Shown one piece after another: positions 63,215 to 64,000 of a stretch of 64,000 bases of DNA. Made by a program: the position numbers and the translations under genes. The stretch is taken from assembly GCA_041648505.1 (NCBI GenBank), contig JBAZOY010000001.1:1-64000 (forward strand). Direction: 5' to 3'. A model generated the notes under the pieces. That model had not been told where the DNA came from. It ran no database searches and worked only from the letters and a program-made list of their open reading frames with translations. Every line of letters starts with the position of its first letter. Within the stretch, counting starts at the first letter, position 1. Source of the DNA: JBAZOY01 sp041648505. GTDB taxonomy: Bacteria > Desulfobacterota > Syntrophia > Syntrophales > CG2-30-49-12.

Positions 63215-64000
63215 TGTTAAACTCCAGTAAATCTTTAATCCCTTTCAGAGGTATAATAACCCAGTCTGGGCGGTTGTTCAGTTCATAACTAACCTCATAA
63301 ACAGCCTTCTCTAAAAGGAATGCTTTTAAAAGCACGTCAATATCTGCAACATCCGCCGGGATAAAAGCTGCATCTTTCGTCGTGTTCAGGTATGAACCTA
63401 AAAATACACCGCTGACATATTTATACCAGAGATCATTCCACGGCTCTAAACCGCTGGTATTTTCTTTACTGACAAGGATATGCTTAAAAAGAGAAGTGTG
63501 AGCTGCATACTGAAAGGACCGCATCATCCCGGCAACATCAACAAGAGGTGATTTTTTGATTCTTCTCTCACTCAAAGATCTTGCGGGTTCTCCCTCAAAG
63601 TCAATGATAACAAAGTCATTCCCGGTAAAGAGAACCTGTCCTAAATGATAATCCCCGTGGATTCTTGTCTTCGTCACTAATATCTTTTTCTTCAAGAGAG
63701 ACTGAAAAGTTGTCATGATATTTTTTTCATGGCCCAATACCTCATGAGCCGTCTCTATAACGGCGTCCGGGATTTTTTTTATATTTTTCCTCAGGAGTTC
63801 GAAAGTCTTCTTTGTAAGGCTTTGCATAGATTGATAGAGCGATCTCTGATAAAGGACGGAAAAATATTCAGGCGCAAAACTCGGGGCCTCCCTGTCGGAT
63901 GATAACGCTATATGAAGCTCTGCCGTCCTTTTTCCTAATAGAGCAACCATTTCAAGATAGTCAATTCCTATCAGTTCCTGAAGCACTGTCGGTATATCCT
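63204..64000 (-). CDS. maltokinase or trehalose synthase-maltokinase, C-terminal part (cut by window end)
   Basis: The reading frame is open to the window edge, and the residues before the first GTG (DIPT, then [13 protein letters not shown]) match the family, so the gene continues beyond base 64000. The visible 265 residues contain [15 protein letters not shown] and the aminoglycoside-phosphotransferase-like catalytic loop [13 protein letters not shown] followed by [18 protein letters not shown]. These are diagnostic for maltokinase (Mak/Pep2), which makes maltose 1-phosphate, often as the C-terminal half of a TreS-Mak fusion. Whether TreS precedes it cannot be seen. It is the first visible gene of the operon. 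Confidence 0.85.
   Translation of the reverse strand, partial: DIPTVLQELIGIDYLEMVALLGKRTAELHIALSSDREAPSFAPEYFSVLYQRSLYQSMQSLTKKTFELLRKNIKKIPDAVIETAHEVLGHEKNIMTTFQSLLKKKILVTKTRIHGDYHLGQVLFTGNDFVIIDFEGEPARSLSERRIKKSPLVDVAGMMRSFQYAAHTSLFKHILVSKENTSGLEPWNDLWYKYVSGVFLGSYLNTTKDAAFIPADVADIDVLLKAFLLEKAVYEVSYELNNRPDWVIIPLKGIKDLLEFNNDD

Overview
The window reads as a chromosomal segment of a Gram-negative bacterium. My best guess is a member of the Desulfobacterota/Deltaproteobacteria (Syntrophales- or Geobacter-like). That is inferred from the order miaB - bifunctional nuclease - xerC - hslV - hslU - argB on the minus strand, which I remember from that group, and from the mixture of lineages among the glycan genes. 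No rRNA, tRNA, CRISPR array or complete insertion sequence was seen. Base composition and codon use change abruptly between blocks of the plus-strand half (for example AT-rich 7.8-12.4 kb and 22.6-25.6 kb, GC-richer 2.1-4.7 kb and 25.7-32 kb), as expected of a mosaic surface-polysaccharide locus.

Region 1 (about 0.5-42.5 kb, plus strand) is a large O-antigen or exopolysaccharide biosynthesis locus. It opens with a heptose-type nucleotide-sugar block: an HldE-like fusion with reversed domain order, a sugar-1-phosphate nucleotidyltransferase, a GmhA-like SIS isomerase and two SDR epimerase/dehydratases. This block runs directly into both subunits of a thiamine-diphosphate E1 dehydrogenase without E2 or E3. 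An AT-rich block follows with a class I aminotransferase, an SDR, a methyltransferase and a second, acetolactate-synthase-like TPP enzyme. Then come a second SDR/methyltransferase block, a HicBA toxin-antitoxin pair, a broken Nudix gene, a zinc-type dehydrogenase, glycosyltransferases, a flippase (Wzx-like) and a polymerase (Wzy-like). Next is a second assembly block: a GDP-sugar SDR, a FkbM methyltransferase, a GT4 transferase, and CapE/RmlD-like/CapG enzymes that fit UDP-L-QuiNAc. It ends with a WbuB-like transferase and PglC/PglD/PglE-like enzymes that fit diacetylbacillosamine. A 3.4-kb island of toxin-antitoxin modules and gene debris (35.0-38.4 kb) separates these from pglF-like, gmd and fcl genes (GDP-L-fucose).

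The most striking property of region 1 is its scar record. Three times a gene end is present twice around inserted DNA: the 5' end of a methyltransferase (12.4/14.3 kb), the 5' end of a glycosyltransferase (23.6/24.5 kb) and the 3' end of capE (26.6/28.4 kb). The capF gene survives as two fragments 6.6 kb apart: its first ~33 codons are fused to a capE tail at 28.46 kb, and its linker/start-of-cupin segment lies at 35.2 kb. Together these suggest repeated cassette exchange, including replacement of an L-FucNAc route by an L-QuiNAc route.

Region 2 (42.5-52.7 kb, minus strand) is housekeeping: queC-queF-queE (queuosine precursor), a truncated DUF559 gene, argB, an SPFH protein, hslU-hslV-xerC, a bifunctional nuclease, miaB and a mechanosensitive-channel-like protein. 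The same heptamer tandem repeat occurs in opposite orientations at 41.4 and 45.8 kb.

Region 3 (52.7-64.0 kb, minus strand) is a tightly packed alpha-glucan/trehalose operon. In transcription order it is maltokinase (cut by the window edge), glgB, treZ, a GH57/DUF3536 protein, treY and a GT81-like glycosyltransferase. It would branch a maltodextrin, convert its reducing end to trehalose and release it, with a possible link to glucosylglycerate.
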